A stretch of 64,000 bases of DNA from Ruminococcus sp. (GTDB lineage: Bacteria > Bacillota > Clostridia > Oscillospirales > Ruminococcaceae), in the NCBI GenBank assembly GCA_029062165.1, contig JAIDQQ010000023.1, positions 543,889-607,888 on the forward strand. Direction: 5' to 3'. The notes under the pieces are model-generated. The model was not told where the DNA came from, ran no database searches, and saw nothing but the letters and a program-made list of their open reading frames with translations. This document shows positions 9,463 through 19,088 of this stretch, piece after piece. The position numbers and the translations under genes were made by a program. How positions within the stretch are numbered: position 1 is the first letter of the stretch; the number at the start of each line of letters is the position of its first letter.

Positions 9463-9705
9463 ATGGAAAGTAATGCTACACAGGTTAATAACCTTATTGA
9501 ACTTCTTGACGGTTATGTTGAAAAAGGTGGTCATCACCTCAATGTAAACGTGTTCACAAGAGAAACACTTCTCGACGCTCAGGCACATCCTGAAAAGTAT
9601 CCTCAACTTACCGTAAGAGTTTCCGGTTATGCCGTAAACTTCGTTAAGCTCACAAAGGAACAGCAGGACGACGTTATTTCAAGAACATTCCACGCTGCAC
9701 TCTAA
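9463..9705 (+). CDS. Free-standing glycyl radical domain of PFL (GrcA/YfiD-like)
   Basis: [20 protein letters not shown]...[25 protein letters not shown]; strong RBS AAAGGAGG. Confidence 0.93.
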   Translation: MESNATQVNNLIELLDGYVEKGGHHLNVNVFTRETLLDAQAHPEKYPQLTVRVSGYAVNFVKLTKEQQDDVISRTFHAAL

Positions 9706-9713
9706 TCAAAACA

Positions 9714-9743
9714 GAAAGTCCGGAGAAATCCGGACTTTTTTTA
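9714..9743. terminator. Bidirectional terminator
   Basis: aaagtccgg-agaaat-ccggactttttt. Confidence 0.85.
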
Positions 9744-10724
9744 TTATAACATTTTTGCCCTCAACTCTTCCGGACTTAGTCTTGAAAGATATACCGGTGC
9801 TATATCGAAAACAGTTTTACAACCTGTCACGCCCTCTTGTCTAAGACGGTACAAAGCCCTTGCATAGCAGATTAAAACACTGGCGGTAAATTCCGGATTG
9901 GATTCGAGTTTCAGGGAATACTCAATCATCTGATGTGTATTTTCACCGGTGATACCGCTTCTCATTACAAATCCGCCATGTGGCATCTTATTATGAACGG
10001 CGTCAAATTCCTCTTCGGAAATAAAATTAACGATTGTGTCGTATTCGTCAAAATAGTTCTTCATGGATTTTATAGCCTGCTCAATTTTCGAGAGGTCAGC
10101 GTTTTCTTCCGGTACTATCCAGCATTCACGAGTATGTTTCTGACGTGTAGTCAGTTCAGGCATACTTCCGGAACGTACAGCGTCCATAGCCTCTTCAACC
10201 GGTACGGTGTACTGTATGCCTTTCTTTACGCCCTCAACACGACGGATAGCGTCGGAATGTCCCTGACTTACGCCTTTACCCCAGAATGTATAAGTTTTTC
10301 CGTCGGGCAGAATGGATTCCGCATAAAGTCTGTTAAGTGAAAATAAACCAGGGTCCCAGCCGAGTGATATAAGTGCGAGATGTCCGCTGTCTTTCGCCGA
10401 TTTATCGACGTTTGCAAAGTGTTCCGGTATTCTTGCGTGTGTGTCGAAACTGTCAATAACGTTGAAAATTTCTGCAAGTGCGGGTGTCTGTTCGGGTAAA
10501 TCGGTAGCACTTCCGCCACAGATTATCATGACATCTATTTTGTCCTGATAATTTTTTATGTCGTTCATACTGTAAACGTTACAGCCGGAAACAGTCTTTA
10601 CCGTTTCGGGATTACGACGTGTGAAAACTCCGAAAAGTTCCATATCGTCATTCTGATTAACGGCGAGTTCTACGCCTTTTCCGAGATTGCCATAACCGGC
10701 AATGCCTATTTTTATTTTGTCCAT
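9744..10724 (-). CDS. ddh: meso-diaminopimelate dehydrogenase
   Basis: MDKIKIGIAGYGNLGKGVELA, SLGWDPGLFSLNR, MPHGGFVMRSG. Confidence 0.9.
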   Translation of the reverse strand: MDKIKIGIAGYGNLGKGVELAVNQNDDMELFGVFTRRNPETVKTVSGCNVYSMNDIKNYQDKIDVMIICGGSATDLPEQTPALAEIFNVIDSFDTHARIPEHFANVDKSAKDSGHLALISLGWDPGLFSLNRLYAESILPDGKTYTFWGKGVSQGHSDAIRRVEGVKKGIQYTVPVEEAMDAVRSGSMPELTTRQKHTRECWIVPEENADLSKIEQAIKSMKNYFDEYDTIVNFISEEEFDAVHNKMPHGGFVMRSGITGENTHQMIEYSLKLESNPEFTASVLICYARALYRLRQEGVTGCKTVFDIAPVYLSRLSPEELRAKML

Positions 10725-10787
10725 AGGGTTGACCTCCTTGAAAAAATCTGTAATTATATTATATCACATAATTTTCCGGTTGTAAAG

Positions 10788-12470
10788 TCATTTCTTTTCG
10801 GATTTACGGAGAGTTTTATTAATCTCGTCGATAAGATGTGTTATTTCGGCGACGGATTTATTTATAATTTCCGTACTTTCGTTTGTTGTATTTACATTGT
10901 CGTCAAGTACGCTGAATGCCTTTATAGTCATCTGAAGTATAGAGGTCATCTGCTGTACGCCCTCGGAATCCATACTTTCATTTGCGTTACAGAACATCAC
11001 GATATTATTCAGCAGACTGTTCACCTGACCGGCTTTCTGACTGGTTTTGGAAGTCGAAACACCGATATTATTTACATTTTCGGTAATCCTGTTTATATCT
11101 TCTTTGAGACGTTCAGAGAGTTCGAGACATTCGTTAGTAATTTCCGCAAGTCTTTCGTGTTGTTCAGCGAGTTCACTGTGTCGGGCTATGAGTACAGATT
11201 TTGCATGGACTATACAGTTTTCCGGCGTATTAAGTCCCCGACATATTGCTACTGCCATTTCGTGACACGAACGGTATCCGCACGCATGACAATTATAATT
11301 ACGGTCAGCCTCGGTGTGTTTACCCATCATTTCATAGACCGCTTCAAGCTGTTTTCCGGTGGGAATCGGTGACGGATTCATAGGAGTATAATTTCTGCGG
11401 AAGTCTGACGGGTCAAGTTTTTCGTTGAATTGTTTAAATAATTTATCTTCTCCGAAACGGAATGGTCCTGTAGTCTTCCGACGTTTTTTGGCTTCTTTTT
11501 CTACTTCACGCATAGTAGCCATGACGTCAAAAACCGTCTGGGTAGTTCCTGAGGCAGGACCTACATTACAACCAAATTCACAGGAAAGAACGTCAAAAAC
11601 TTCGGGGTGTTTGTATTCCGGCATATTTGCGTACATATCAAGTTCCGGATAGACCTTGTGTACGCCCTCGGACGTGGTTATATTTATATCCGGATTATGT
11701 AACCACAGATTATCACGTAATCCCCCTGGGCGTGGATATACTGCCCCTACCTGTCCCTGCTGATTTTCAAACGGATATGAAAAGTCATGTGAAGAATCAG
11801 TCGGGATTTTTATATCATTCTTTTCAAAATATTCCATTAGTTTACGGAAAGTTATACTGTAATTTACAAGTCCTGTTTCCATGAACTCCGTTTTTTTGGC
11901 TATACATGGCGAAAGTACAGCTATAGGGTTATCCTGTCGCATATATTTCCGGATATACGTTGCGGCACAGGCTATAGGACTATGTATCGGCGAAAGATTC
12001 CGGAGAAGTCGGGGCTGATAGATTTCGATATATTTGACTATCGCCGCACATGGTTGAGTTATTACGTTCCCGACGCTTCTTTCCTCTATGGCACGCAGGT
12101 GCGCCCACGTACATATGTCAGCACCTAATGAGACATCATATATTTTACAGCCGTTTTTTCTGAACCAGTCAAGAATACCTTTCCATTTATCCGGCAGTAC
12201 AGATTTTATAGCCGGTGCTACAAGTATAATAACTTCTTCCTTGCCCAGACGTGATATACAGGTTTCAGTGTCGTCTATGTAGTCTCTCGCACCGTGGTTA
12301 CACGTTCTTACGCATTCACCGCACGTTATACATCTTTCGGGGTTGACGGTAGTTACAAAACGTCCCTCTTCAAGCATTTTCGTGATATTCGCTTCCGGAG
12401 CAGGACAGTTTCTTACGCAGGCGTTACAACCGACGCATTTTTCAGGTTTTACAATAATAATTTCATTCAT
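10788..12470 (-). CDS. [FeFe]-hydrogenase-like protein, sensory type (2x4Fe4S, H-cluster-like domain, extra Fe-S domain, C-terminal MCP-like coiled coil)
   Basis: CVGCNACVRNCP and CITCGECVRTC ferredoxin motifs; TQPCAAIVKYIE, LSPCIAKKTEF, SCEFGCNVGPA; CHACGYRSCHEMAVAIC. Confidence 0.8.
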   Translation of the reverse strand: MNEIIIVKPEKCVGCNACVRNCPAPEANITKMLEEGRFVTTVNPERCITCGECVRTCNHGARDYIDDTETCISRLGKEEVIILVAPAIKSVLPDKWKGILDWFRKNGCKIYDVSLGADICTWAHLRAIEERSVGNVITQPCAAIVKYIEIYQPRLLRNLSPIHSPIACAATYIRKYMRQDNPIAVLSPCIAKKTEFMETGLVNYSITFRKLMEYFEKNDIKIPTDSSHDFSYPFENQQGQVGAVYPRPGGLRDNLWLHNPDINITTSEGVHKVYPELDMYANMPEYKHPEVFDVLSCEFGCNVGPASGTTQTVFDVMATMREVEKEAKKRRKTTGPFRFGEDKLFKQFNEKLDPSDFRRNYTPMNPSPIPTGKQLEAVYEMMGKHTEADRNYNCHACGYRSCHEMAVAICRGLNTPENCIVHAKSVLIARHSELAEQHERLAEITNECLELSERLKEDINRITENVNNIGVSTSKTSQKAGQVNSLLNNIVMFCNANESMDSEGVQQMTSILQMTIKAFSVLDDNVNTTNESTEIINKSVAEITHLIDEINKTLRKSEKK

Positions 12471-12493
12471 TTATCTATATATACTCCTTTTTA

Positions 12494-13756
12494 TCAGTCG
12501 TCGAGGGCTTCCGCCTGTGCCATAAGCGTTGCGAGGTCTATACTTCCGGAACTTTTCTTTTCAGGCGGTGGGACGTCATCTTTAAGTGCCTCTGCCTGTG
12601 CGGTGAGGTCATCGAGGTTTATTCCGGAAGTTTTTTCGGTATTATCTTCCGATTTAAGAGTGTTCATAAACTCCTCTGCCTGACGGTCTAACGCACGGAA
12701 ATTTATTCCGCCTGTTCCACGTGGAACATTCTGCACCAGTCCGGATAAATCATCATATGTACTGTAATGACGGTCAATGTCTTCAAAATCCGGTGAATTT
12801 TCGTCGTAATTGTAATCGTAGTCGTAACTGTCAAAATCGTTGACGTGCTGAACGGTATAATCCTGATTGTTATAATATTCGGCTACAGGGTCATATTTTT
12901 TTTCAGGTTTTGCAGATTTTTCGGGAATTTTTCTGTCTGTAGTGTAGGAATAGTCGACAGGTTCACGGACAGGTTTTTCAGGTAAATCAACTTCTATATT
13001 ACGGAAGACCGGCACACCGCCTTTTGTGACGGTCTTTTTTGTTTCCGTGAGAATGTTTCCGGATTCTTCAAGGATTCTGTTTCCGGTTGACAAAAATTCA
13101 GTAAAGGATTTCCGGAAATTATCCATACATTCAGACAGCGTATTCACTTCACTTAAAATAACCGCCCTTATGTTTTCGGGTATAGCCGAAAGGTTTTCTT
13201 CTTCGATTTCAGCGGTCATTTCAGTGGCATAAAGTTCTGCGTCATAGATTATTTCAGATGCCTGATTATTTGCTTCGGCTATGATGTTTCCGGCGAGTTT
13301 TTCGGAATCTGATTTAAGATTTTCAGCTTTTTTACGTGCTTTTTCGATGATTTCTTCTGCCGATTTCTTTGCAGAAGCGAATACTGCCCCGAAAACTGCC
13401 GTATCGTCTTTCTGCGACATTGAAAGAATTTTCATATCGGCATCAGAGAGATTGTGTTCAAGTTCGGAAACGGAGTATTTCAGGTTTTTGATTTCATTTT
13501 CAAGAGCCTGTTTTTCTGCTGTAACGGTCTGTAAGCTGAATGAAAGTTTTTCGTTTTCTGCTTGAGATTCAGCTAATTTTTCACGTAATTCAGCGATTAC
13601 AGTATTATTTTCAGCATTTCCGAGTAAAAGACGTGTTGTACCGAGTTCAGTTTCAAGTGCGGATATTCTGGTATAGAGATTTTTTATATGTTCTTCGGTA
13701 TCGGTTTTATCGTAACCACCGAATGTAACTGTTTTTATGAATCTGGTTTCGTTCAT
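12494..13756 (-). CDS. DivIVA-like coiled-coil protein
   Basis: Long heptad-rich region following FGGYDKTDTEEHIKNL N-terminus. Confidence 0.55.
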   Translation of the reverse strand: MNETRFIKTVTFGGYDKTDTEEHIKNLYTRISALETELGTTRLLLGNAENNTVIAELREKLAESQAENEKLSFSLQTVTAEKQALENEIKNLKYSVSELEHNLSDADMKILSMSQKDDTAVFGAVFASAKKSAEEIIEKARKKAENLKSDSEKLAGNIIAEANNQASEIIYDAELYATEMTAEIEEENLSAIPENIRAVILSEVNTLSECMDNFRKSFTEFLSTGNRILEESGNILTETKKTVTKGGVPVFRNIEVDLPEKPVREPVDYSYTTDRKIPEKSAKPEKKYDPVAEYYNNQDYTVQHVNDFDSYDYDYNYDENSPDFEDIDRHYSTYDDLSGLVQNVPRGTGGINFRALDRQAEEFMNTLKSEDNTEKTSGINLDDLTAQAEALKDDVPPPEKKSSGSIDLATLMAQAEALDD

Positions 13757-13886
13757 TGTGGAATCCTCCTGTGTTGTTTCACGGACGGAAAAAATTTCAA
13801 TCCACGATATATGTTAAATATATTTTACACTGTTTTCAGCGTTTTGTCAATAGCAATGTATATAATTAATAATTTACAATTCATAA

Positions 13887-14453
13887 TTATGAATTATCAA
13901 TTATTAATTGTTTCACTTCCGGATTATCGTATAAACCGAGGTCAAAAAGCGTATTTATCTGACTTTCCGTAATTTTACCGGTCATGGAATACACAAACTG
14001 TCCGTGCTGACGTTCCGTACCGTCCCACGAATCTATTACTTTCAGCCAACCTGCTCTACCTAAAGTTCGTTCCGGATATTTTGTATCAGGAAAAAATTCC
14101 CTTGCTATCATGACCGCACATTTTCTGTGACCTGTATAGTCGCATGAATATGTATCGCCATCCGGTGAAATCCACCCTAACCGGAAATTTCTGTGATTCC
14201 TGAAAAACATCTTTTCAAGTGCAAGCGGATAATCACTGTCAGTTTCAATCAGTTCCGAAAAATTATAGTCTTCCGGACTGAAACGGAAAAATCCGCCTTT
14301 ATCGTCGGCAACTACCGGCAGTTTGTCCGCTGTGACTATATTCTCCAACGGACTTCCCGAAAGTTCTTCCATATTGTCAAAATATCTGTAACAGTAAAAG
14401 CCTGTCTCTGATTTATATACAGCAAATTTTTTCATATCATAACCGCCAGTCAA
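13887..14453 (-). CDS. Hypothetical protein
   Basis: ORF with coding-like composition; no family recognised. Confidence 0.6.
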   Translation of the reverse strand: MTGGYDMKKFAVYKSETGFYCYRYFDNMEELSGSPLENIVTADKLPVVADDKGGFFRFSPEDYNFSELIETDSDYPLALEKMFFRNHRNFRLGWISPDGDTYSCDYTGHRKCAVMIAREFFPDTKYPERTLGRAGWLKVIDSWDGTERQHGQFVYSMTGKITESQINTLFDLGLYDNPEVKQLIIDNS

Positions 14454-14593
14454 TTCATAATTCTTAATTATGCATTCTTAATTCTTAATTAATAATTATA
14501 TCACTTTTCCGACGTTTTTACAAGTATAAATTTAATTGTCTGTTGCATGAAAGTCAAATATGTGTTATAATTATCCGGAACGGAGGTGACATT

Positions 14594-15310
14594 ATGTCTG
14601 AAGAAAATCATAATATTCTTATCGCACATAAAGACGGTTTCCGGCATACGTCTTTCGACAGGGAAATTGCTTTCTATGAAAGTATATGCTCCGGAAATAT
14701 TGAACTTGTCCGCATATTCATGAAACCTCTTTTTTTTGACGGCTGTGGCGTTCTCAGTGAAGACCCTATCCGCAATCTTAAGTATCATATGGTGGTACTC
14801 GCTACCATGATAGCACGCTATTGTATAAAGGGTGGTATGTCGCCGGAAGAATCCTACAGTATGAGCGATTTCTATATCATGAAAACCGATAAAAGTACTA
14901 CCGAAGAAGAAATACGTACGATACATCTCGAAATGATAGAGGGCTATACTAAAAAAATGCATCGTATAAAAATGGACGGTATCTTCTCGAAACAGATTGT
15001 CAGGGCTGTAAATTATATCATATGTCACATAAATAACCGGATTTTGCTTCATGATGTGGCGGAAAATCTGAAATTAAGTCCGGCGTATCTTTCGAGGCTC
15101 TTCCGCAAGGAAACCGGTATTACTTTCAGCGAATACGTCAACAAGCTGAAAATCGAAGAAGCAACTGCTTTACTTATTCATACGGAATACACTGACCTTG
15201 AAATAAGTAATATGCTTGCATACAGTTCGCAAAGCTATTTTATTAAGGTCTTCCGGAAGTTTATCGGTACTACCCCGAAGAAATACCGGTCAGGCTATAA
15301 AATACTATAA
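14594..15310 (+). CDS. AraC-family transcriptional regulator
   Basis: C-terminal HTH: LHDVAENLKLSPAYLSRLFRKETGITFSEYVNKLKIEEA...SYFIKVFRKFIGTTPKKYR; RBS CGGAGGTG before ATG. Confidence 0.9.
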   Translation: MSEENHNILIAHKDGFRHTSFDREIAFYESICSGNIELVRIFMKPLFFDGCGVLSEDPIRNLKYHMVVLATMIARYCIKGGMSPEESYSMSDFYIMKTDKSTTEEEIRTIHLEMIEGYTKKMHRIKMDGIFSKQIVRAVNYIICHINNRILLHDVAENLKLSPAYLSRLFRKETGITFSEYVNKLKIEEATALLIHTEYTDLEISNMLAYSSQSYFIKVFRKFIGTTPKKYRSGYKIL

Positions 15311-15606
15311 TGTCATAATTTTGTTATGAGTATCGCAAAACCTCGGGGTGAGACAATAAAACAGTACATATTTTTACTATAATTACAACCGGAGATGTCT
15401 GTCAAAAGGATAAATTTTACTGTAGACAGTACCGTTTTACGCTGAAACTGATAATATTATTGAAAAAGTCACTTTTTAAAAGATAATATGTACTATAAAT
15501 CACGTGATTGAATGTCATAATTTTATTATAAGTATCGTAAAATCCCGAGGTCAGACAAAAAACAGTACATATTTCTACTATAATTATAATCCGGAAGTTT
15601 CCGTCC
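15309..15606. repeat. Pair of ~90-bp imperfect direct repeats upstream of GH9 gene (about 15309-15402 and 15511-15606)
   Basis: aatgtcataattttRttatRagtatcgYaaaa...aaaacagtacatatttYtactataattaYaa in both copies. Confidence 0.88.
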
Positions 15607-15732
15607 GGACAAAGCATATCATATGATTTAATGTCATCATTTTACTATTTTTGTCATAAAATTTATATACTTTCTTTAAAATGTATAGTATAATTTCAAC
15701 ATAGTTTACGAATTTTATGGAGGATTAACAAT

Positions 15733-18700
15733 ATGAAGAAAAATCTCTTTAAACGCTGTACAGCTTTACTTGCTATGTGTGGCGTTATGATATCTGCTAT
15801 GCCATTGGCTTCAATACCGGTTTATGCCGAATCAAATCTTATAGATAATTCTACTTTTGACAGTGGTGTTTCCGGCTGGAGTACGTACAAGGAATCCGGT
15901 GGTAGCTGTTCGCTCTCTACAGATAACGGCAGACTGGCTCTTAAAGTAAGCAGTACCGGCAAGGTAAATTACGCCGTACAGGTATGTTACGACATCATAC
16001 CGCTTTATCAGAATGGTGTATACCGTCTTAAATACGACATCTCTTCAAGCGTCGACAGATACGTTGAAGGCATGATTCAACAGAACGGCGGTACTTATCA
16101 GGCTTACACATGGAAAGGTCTTAATCTTACTTCCGAACCGCAGACCGTCGATTATGAATTTACTATGGAAGCCGATACTGACATAATGGCAAAAATGGTT
16201 TTCAACTGTGGCTTACAGGAAAAGGACGGCGTGGAACTTCCGGAGCATACAATATATCTTGATAACGTATCTCTCGAATTAATCGACGATTCCGAAGTTG
16301 ACTACAGTGCAACACGTCCTTACGAACCCGATATTATGACAAATCAGGTAGGTTACAAGCCTGACAGCCGTAAAATTGCGGTAATCAGAAATGCAGACGC
16401 TGTAAATACAAATGAATTTGCAGTTGTTAATGCTGATACAAAAGAAGTTGTTTACACCGGTGTTGTTTCCGAGGCAATGCATAATGCTCTGGCTGATGAA
16501 ACAAACTACAAGGCTGATTTTTCGGCAGTTACAACCTCCGGAAGATATTACATATCATATGGCGGACTTGATGATTCATACGTTTTTGAAATCGGTGATA
16601 ATGTCTATAATAACCTGCTCGATGACAGCATTAAAATGTTATATCTACAGCGTTGTGGCGTGGAAGTAAATGATGATACTTTCGGTCATAAGGCTTGTCA
16701 CGATACCCTCGCTACCGTATACGGTACAGACCAGAAAATAGATGTATCAGGCGGTTGGCATGATGCCGGTGACTACGGACGTTATGTAGTACCGGCAGCC
16801 AAGGCAGTAGCCGATTTACTTTATGCATACGGTGCTAATCCGTCACTCTACAGCGACAATATAGGCATTCCCGAAAGTAACAACGGTGTTCCGGATATTC
16901 TCGATGAAGTACGTTTTGAACTTGAATGGATGATTAAAATGCAGGATTCCAATGGTGGCGTACATCATAAAGTTTCATGCGAATCTTTCCCAGGTTACGT
17001 TATGCCCGAAAAAGAAACTCAACCTCTTATTGTTACGGAAATTTCAACTACTGCTACTGCTGATTTCTGTGCGTCTATGGCACTCGCCTACGAGTACTAC
17101 AAGGACGTTGACAGCGATTTTGCGGAAAAATGTCTTGACTGTGCAAAGAAAGCATGGAGTTTTCTTAAAGAACATCCGGAATTTATCTTCAAAAATCCGG
17201 AAGATATTGTCACCGGCGATTACGGTGACAGATACGACACAGACGAACGTTACTGGGCTGCCACACAGATGTACAGGGCTACCGGCGATATAAGTTACAT
17301 GGACGGCGTTTCAGCTTTTACCGGTCTTGACTGGTCAACAGTAGGCGATTACGGTAATATAGCTATCCTTACCATGAAAGACGTTGACAAGGAATCCGAT
17401 ATCTATAACAAGGCAAAGAAAAATATTATAAGTCAGGCTGATAAGTTCGTGAACACCTCTCAAAATACAGCCTACGGGGTCTCACAGACGAAATTCAACT
17501 GGGGTAGTAATATGACCATAGCTAACTCCGGTATCGTTTTAGGGCTTGCGTATCAGCTTACAGGAGAAGAAAAATATATCAACGGTGCAAACAGTCAGCT
17601 TGATTACTTGCTTGGCGTAAATCCAATCGGCGAATGTTTCGTGACCGGTTATGGTACGGTATCGCCGGAGAATCCACACCACAGACCGTCAATGGCACAG
17701 AATCAGGCTATGAAAGGTATGTTAGTAGGCGGTGTAAACTCCGCTCTCGAAGACAGTGCCGCAAAAGCATACTGTAAAGGACTTCCACCGGCAAAATGTT
17801 ATATTGATAACTCCGAAAGCTATTCGACTAATGAAATTACTATCTACTGGAATTCACCGTTGACTTATCTTATTTCGCTTACGGAAGAATCCGGAAATAC
17901 AGGCGATATTCTCTGGGGTGACGCCAACTGCGACAAGGAAGTTTCACTTGCTGACGCCGTACTTATTATGCAGTCGCTTTCCAATCCGGACATATACACA
18001 CTCACGGAGCAGGGTAAAATAAATGCTGACGTATACAACAACGGCGACGGTATAACTTCAAATGATGCCCTTACTATTCAGAAAGTAATGATAAATCTGC
18101 TTAAACAAAGCGATTTGCCGTTATCGGATACGGATAAACCTGTTCAGACTACTACTACCACTACTACCAAACCTACAACAACTACTACAACTACTGCAAC
18201 TACTGTTCCGGACAGCAGTTCCGGTATAAAGGATTACGGTACGCCTATGAACGATAAGGCAACAGTTGTAGCGGATTTCCGTAAGGGTGAAACGCCTGTA
18301 TTCTTCGCCTCGGACGGCTGGACGAACGGAAGCTGTTTCGATTGTGGCTGGTATAAGGAAAATACTTCTTTCGACGGTGGTGTACTTAATCTCACTATAG
18401 ACAAGGATAAATCCGGAAAATATAACTACTCCGGTGCAGAGTACAGAACGACTGATTTCTATAGTTACGGCTATTACGAGACCTCTATGCAGGCTATCAA
18501 GAATGACGGCGTTGTATCATCTTTCTTTACTTATACAGGACCGTCAGATGATAACCCTTGGGACGAGATAGACATTGAAATTCTCGGTAAGGATACTACC
18601 AAAGTACAGTTCAATTACTATACAAACGGTACAGGTAATCACGAATTTATGTATGACCTCGGTTTTGACGCTTCGGAAGGCTTCCATACATACGGCTTCG

Positions 18701-18894
18701 ACTGGCAGAAAGACCACATAACATGGTACGTCGACGGAAAAGAAGTATATACCGCTAAGGATAATATACCGTCTACTTCCGGCAAGATTATGATGAATGC
18801 TTGGAACGGTATAGGCGTTGACGAATGGCTTAATCCTTTCAATGGCAATACACCTCTTACAGCACGCTATCAGTGGGTGACATATAATAAGTAA
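15733..18894 (+). CDS. Secreted multimodular cellulosomal enzyme: signal peptide, CBM4-like, Ig-like/GH9, type I dockerin, Thr linker, GH16
   Basis: Signal peptide; [13 protein letters not shown] and [10 protein letters not shown] (GH9); [19 protein letters not shown]...[21 protein letters not shown] (dockerin); [11 protein letters not shown] (GH16). Confidence 0.92.
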   Translation: MKKNLFKRCTALLAMCGVMISAMPLASIPVYAESNLIDNSTFDSGVSGWSTYKESGGSCSLSTDNGRLALKVSSTGKVNYAVQVCYDIIPLYQNGVYRLKYDISSSVDRYVEGMIQQNGGTYQAYTWKGLNLTSEPQTVDYEFTMEADTDIMAKMVFNCGLQEKDGVELPEHTIYLDNVSLELIDDSEVDYSATRPYEPDIMTNQVGYKPDSRKIAVIRNADAVNTNEFAVVNADTKEVVYTGVVSEAMHNALADETNYKADFSAVTTSGRYYISYGGLDDSYVFEIGDNVYNNLLDDSIKMLYLQRCGVEVNDDTFGHKACHDTLATVYGTDQKIDVSGGWHDAGDYGRYVVPAAKAVADLLYAYGANPSLYSDNIGIPESNNGVPDILDEVRFELEWMIKMQDSNGGVHHKVSCESFPGYVMPEKETQPLIVTEISTTATADFCASMALAYEYYKDVDSDFAEKCLDCAKKAWSFLKEHPEFIFKNPEDIVTGDYGDRYDTDERYWAATQMYRATGDISYMDGVSAFTGLDWSTVGDYGNIAILTMKDVDKESDIYNKAKKNIISQADKFVNTSQNTAYGVSQTKFNWGSNMTIANSGIVLGLAYQLTGEEKYINGANSQLDYLLGVNPIGECFVTGYGTVSPENPHHRPSMAQNQAMKGMLVGGVNSALEDSAAKAYCKGLPPAKCYIDNSESYSTNEITIYWNSPLTYLISLTEESGNTGDILWGDANCDKEVSLADAVLIMQSLSNPDIYTLTEQGKINADVYNNGDGITSNDALTIQKVMINLLKQSDLPLSDTDKPVQTTTTTTTKPTTTTTTTATTVPDSSSGIKDYGTPMNDKATVVADFRKGETPVFFASDGWTNGSCFDCGWYKENTSFDGGVLNLTIDKDKSGKYNYSGAEYRTTDFYSYGYYETSMQAIKNDGVVSSFFTYTGPSDDNPWDEIDIEILGKDTTKVQFNYYTNGTGNHEFMYDLGFDASEGFHTYGFDWQKDHITWYVDGKEVYTAKDNIPSTSGKIMMNAWNGIGVDEWLNPFNGNTPLTARYQWVTYNK

Positions 18895-18941
18895 TTAATA
18901 ATTCATAATTAATAATTTTTAACACGCAAAATACAAAAAAA

Positions 18942-18978
18942 TCGGTGGGGAGCAGGTATAAACTCTTCACCGGTTTTT
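18942..18978 (+). terminator. Intrinsic terminator after GH9-GH16 gene
   Basis: CGGTGGGGAG...CTCTTCACCG then TTTTT. Confidence 0.8.
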
Positions 18979-19088
18979 AATTATTGTACGGAATCTACAA
19001 AAATAATATATCCGATTTGTTTAATTATACAAAAAAATTTTAACCGTAAACTTTTTGACGGTCTTAAATCACTTGTTTATAAAAAGCA

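Noticed and set aside
7097-9705. Sequencing frameshift as the cause of the split PFL
   Set aside because: The pieces are separated by a complete extra ORF and an intergenic region with a strong RBS; a single indel cannot join them
10836-11372. 178-aa ORF antisense to the hydrogenase-like gene
   Set aside because: Opposite strand of a conserved gene; Cys/Phe/Tyr-rich shadow frame with no RBS
14501-15052. 183-aa ORF antisense to the AraC regulator
   Set aside because: Opposite a clearly homologous regulator; composition typical of a shadow ORF
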